Source of the DNA: Chitinophagales bacterium
GTDB lineage: Bacteria; Bacteroidota; Bacteroidia; Chitinophagales; BACL12
DNA: 15,351 nucleotides
NCBI GenBank assembly: GCA_014380545.1
Contig: JACMJP010000265.1
Span: 1-15,351, forward strand
Direction of reading: 5' to 3'
The stretch's first letter is position 1, and each line of letters begins with the position of its first letter. Made by a program: the position numbers and the translations under genes. Under the pieces are notes generated by a model. It worked only from the letters and a program-made list of their open reading frames with translations, had not been told where the DNA came from and searched no databases. Shown one piece after another: positions 14,123-15,351 of the stretch.

Positions 14123-14824
14123 TTATAAGATTGAAGGCGGTGCCCTTAAGGAAGAAAAAAATTGAAGCTGTGTATTTCTGAAAATAATTTTATAGACCGG
14201 TAATTTTTTTGTTATTGATTTAATAACCGATAATATATACAGCCGGAGTTTTAAGGAAGCTGAAAAGGATTTAAGAAGTTTGTGGATGTCTGCATGATCA
14301 TTTATATCATATTTTACTGTACATGAAACAAAATTTGCAGATTGCTCAGATAAATAAATAGTAAAAGCATCATGAATAGTATCTGATTCCCAGGGAAGTT
14401 GTGTAAAAGAAGAAAAGTTAAAATACTTTTTCTCAAGACCTATTAAATATAAACCTCCGTCTTTTGTGGGGCCTGTTACCGAACAGTTATTTTCTAATTG
14501 TTTTTTTGTGTTTAATAAATCAGCAGACGTTAAACCGGGACAATCATTCCCTATTGCAATTACATTTTCAAAACCACTTTTATATACTTCCTCAATTGCA
14601 TTGGCAAACCGTTCAGAAAATGTATTTCCTTTCTGATGTGCTGAATCAATGATAAAAAAAGGTAAACCGCTTTGAGAGATTATTTTATAAGAATGACTGA
14701 TAATTTTATTTGCAATTAGCGCATTTGCTTTCTGATGATGCAGTCCACTAAAATCTTTTGCCGCCGCTTCATCAGCAACAGTCCTGGTAAATAGTAAAAC
14801 GGCTGTTTGTTGTTCTCCCGTCAT
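14123..14824 (-). CDS. Divergent second DUF2064-family protein, probable glycosyltransferase-like
   Basis: This 233-residue protein shares with the copy at 11841-12431 the motifs IGNDCPGL (91-98), GPTKDGGLYLIGLE (118-131), a Trp followed by E/S-D/T-T (W145) and YDINDHADIHKLL (172-184, in place of NDVDTVEDL). The N-terminal basic signature KxPxxGxxKTRLA is absent: residues 8-24 read AVLLFTRTVADEAAAKD, so the nucleotide-binding loop is probably altered. After position 185 there is a basic, partly hydrophobic extension of about 48 residues (LRLYILSVIKSITKKLPVYK) that may contact the membrane. It leads the minus-strand block, 98 bp above the CMD gene. Shared family and placement suggest a step in the same arsenosugar pathway; whether it is still catalytic is open. 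Confidence 0.78.
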   Translation of the reverse strand: MTGEQQTAVLLFTRTVADEAAAKDFSGLHHQKANALIANKIISHSYKIISQSGLPFFIIDSAHQKGNTFSERFANAIEEVYKSGFENVIAIGNDCPGLTSADLLNTKKQLENNCSVTGPTKDGGLYLIGLEKKYFNFSSFTQLPWESDTIHDAFTIYLSEQSANFVSCTVKYDINDHADIHKLLKSFSASLKLRLYILSVIKSITKKLPVYKIIFRNTQLQFFSSLRAPPSIL

Positions 14825-14830
14825 TTAGTG

Positions 14831-14838
14831 CAAACTTA
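14831..14838 (-). promoter_or_regulatory. Candidate -7 promoter box for the arsenosugar block
   Basis: The minus-strand word TAAGTTTG fits TAnnTTTG. It is only 7 bases before the ATG at 14824, so the transcript would be almost leaderless. No TTTG lies 19 bases upstream, so support is partial. Confidence 0.3.
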
Positions 14839-14865
14839 TCTTTTTTTTTAAAGGTTCGGTTAATG

Positions 14866-14882
14866 TTGTAAAAAATTTACAA
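14866..14882. promoter_or_regulatory. Candidate operator: 17-bp palindrome TTGTAAA-AAA-TTTACAA
   Basis: Perfect 7-bp half-sites flank three A residues. It lies 42-58 bases before the start of the divergent DUF2064 gene, at the head of the arsenosugar block. AT-rich palindromes arise easily by chance here; a further TTTACAA occurs at 14937-14943. Confidence 0.35.
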
Positions 14883-14980
14883 TTGAAAATGCGTTCTGAT
14901 AACTATTTCCGGGTAAAACATCCCTTTTTTAACATATTTTACAATTTTATGCTTTGGATTCTGCAAAGGCTTCCCCCGCC

Positions 14981-15004
14981 TCCCGATAACTATCGGGATT
15001 TTTT
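14981..15004 (+). terminator. Terminator-like hairpin TCCCGATA-AC-TATCGGGA with T-run
   Basis: An 8-bp perfect stem (14981-14988 / 14991-14998) is followed by TTTTTT on the plus strand, the form of an intrinsic terminator. However, no plus-strand gene ends before it: the gene to the left is transcribed away and the DUF1801 gene begins about 100 bases to the right. It may be an attenuator in a long leader, a stop for antisense transcription, or a dispersed palindromic repeat. Confidence 0.55.
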
Positions 15005-15101
15005 CATGCCACCCGCCCCTCAATTTGTTATACTGTAAAAAGAAAAATTGAAGGAATGAAAAATATATTTCAATCTTTTATATTTACAGAAAAAATATTT
15101 T

Positions 15102-15351
15102 ATGCCAGCCAAACCAAAAACAATTGATGAATACATTGCCTCCTTTCCTGCTGACAAACAAAAAACATTACAGGAGGTGAGAGCAATAATAAATAAAACG
15201 ATTCCCGACGGAAAAGAGGTGATCAGTTATGCCATACCCGCAATTTGTTATAAAGAAAAACCCGTTGTTTATTTTACCGCAAATAAAAATCACATCGGTA
15301 TGTACCCGGTTCCGTCAGCTCCTGAAATTGAAAAAGAATTCGCTCACTATA
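15102..15351 (+). CDS. DUF1801 domain protein (YdhG/Fra-like), partial at window end
   Basis: The frame opens at ATG 15102 (MPAKPKTIDEYIASFPADKQ) and stays open for 83 codons to the edge, so the C-terminus is missing. The pattern TIDEYIASFP, LQEVRAIINKTIPDGKEVISYAIPAI and FTANKNHIGMYP is characteristic of DUF1801, a small alpha/beta fold. A relative in Bacillus subtilis (YdhG/Fra) has been described as an intracellular iron chaperone; most members have no assigned role. No cysteine cluster is visible in the part present. It is transcribed away from the arsenosugar block and is not obviously linked with it. The start is supported by the family's usual N-terminus. Confidence 0.85.
   Translation, partial: MPAKPKTIDEYIASFPADKQKTLQEVRAIINKTIPDGKEVISYAIPAICYKEKPVVYFTANKNHIGMYPVPSAPEIEKEFAHY

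Noticed and set aside
10746..14824. An ars resistance operon
   Set aside because: No ArsR, ArsC, ArsB, Acr3 or ArsA; the presence of ArsS and the CMD partner fits arsenosugar synthesis.

Overview
The window is AT-rich DNA that looks chromosomal and most likely comes from a member of the Bacteroidota, probably near the Chitinophagia/Sphingobacteriia. The reasons are a secreted metalloprotease with a GEVED domain and a C-terminal type IX secretion (Por) sorting domain, promoter-like boxes of the TAnnTTTG kind, weak Shine-Dalgarno sequences, and a set of arsenosugar genes typical of that phylum. I see no tRNA, rRNA, CRISPR array, transposase or integrase. The assignment is by recognition only; no search was run.

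Layout, left to right. (1) Positions 1-3121, minus strand: three glycosyltransferases, namely a DPM-synthase-like GT2, a membrane-anchored processive GT2 (CESA/CslA-like) and a GT-C-type multi-membrane-span transferase cut by the window edge. The last two overlap at an ATGA junction. They could form a polyprenyl-phosphate-sugar-dependent glycan or glycolipid module. (2) Positions 3200-6061, minus strand: a NapH/YccM-like membrane protein with two 4Fe-4S ferredoxin motifs, and an FAD/NAD(P)H oxidoreductase. Together they look like an electron-transfer pair. (3) Positions 6062-6361: a divergent intergenic region with palindromes. (4) Positions 6362-7110, plus strand: a holin-superfamily-like two-span membrane protein and a small helical protein, overlapping by one base, ended by a strong hairpin shared with the convergent gene. 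(5) Positions 7207-9237, minus strand: the secreted metalloprotease. (6) Positions 9445-10578, minus strand: an AI-2E/PerM family membrane protein. (7) Positions 10746-14824, minus strand: the arsenosugar block (ArsM methyltransferase, canonical DUF2064 transferase, ArsS radical SAM enzyme, CMD peroxidase-like protein, divergent second DUF2064 protein). (8) Positions 15102-15351, plus strand: the start of a DUF1801 protein.

How the genes may work together. In the known arsenosugar route, arsenite is methylated to dimethylarsenite (ArsM). A radical SAM enzyme (ArsS) then joins the dimethylarsenic to the 5'-deoxyadenosyl group, and later steps replace adenine with glycerol or other aglycones. 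The DUF2064 and CMD proteins are conserved partners of uncertain reaction. No ArsR, ArsC, Acr3 or ArsB is seen, so this looks biosynthetic rather than a resistance operon. The Fe-S/FAD pair could supply electrons and the GT module could use the product, but those links are inference; unrelated-looking genes lie between them.

Several intergenic gaps carry degenerate reiterations of short words (TTGCCCA-like, TTAATTAGC-like, ATTTATTAATT-like, TTAAGTT-like). They look like a genome-wide family of short intergenic arrays and are the least explained non-coding signal here.
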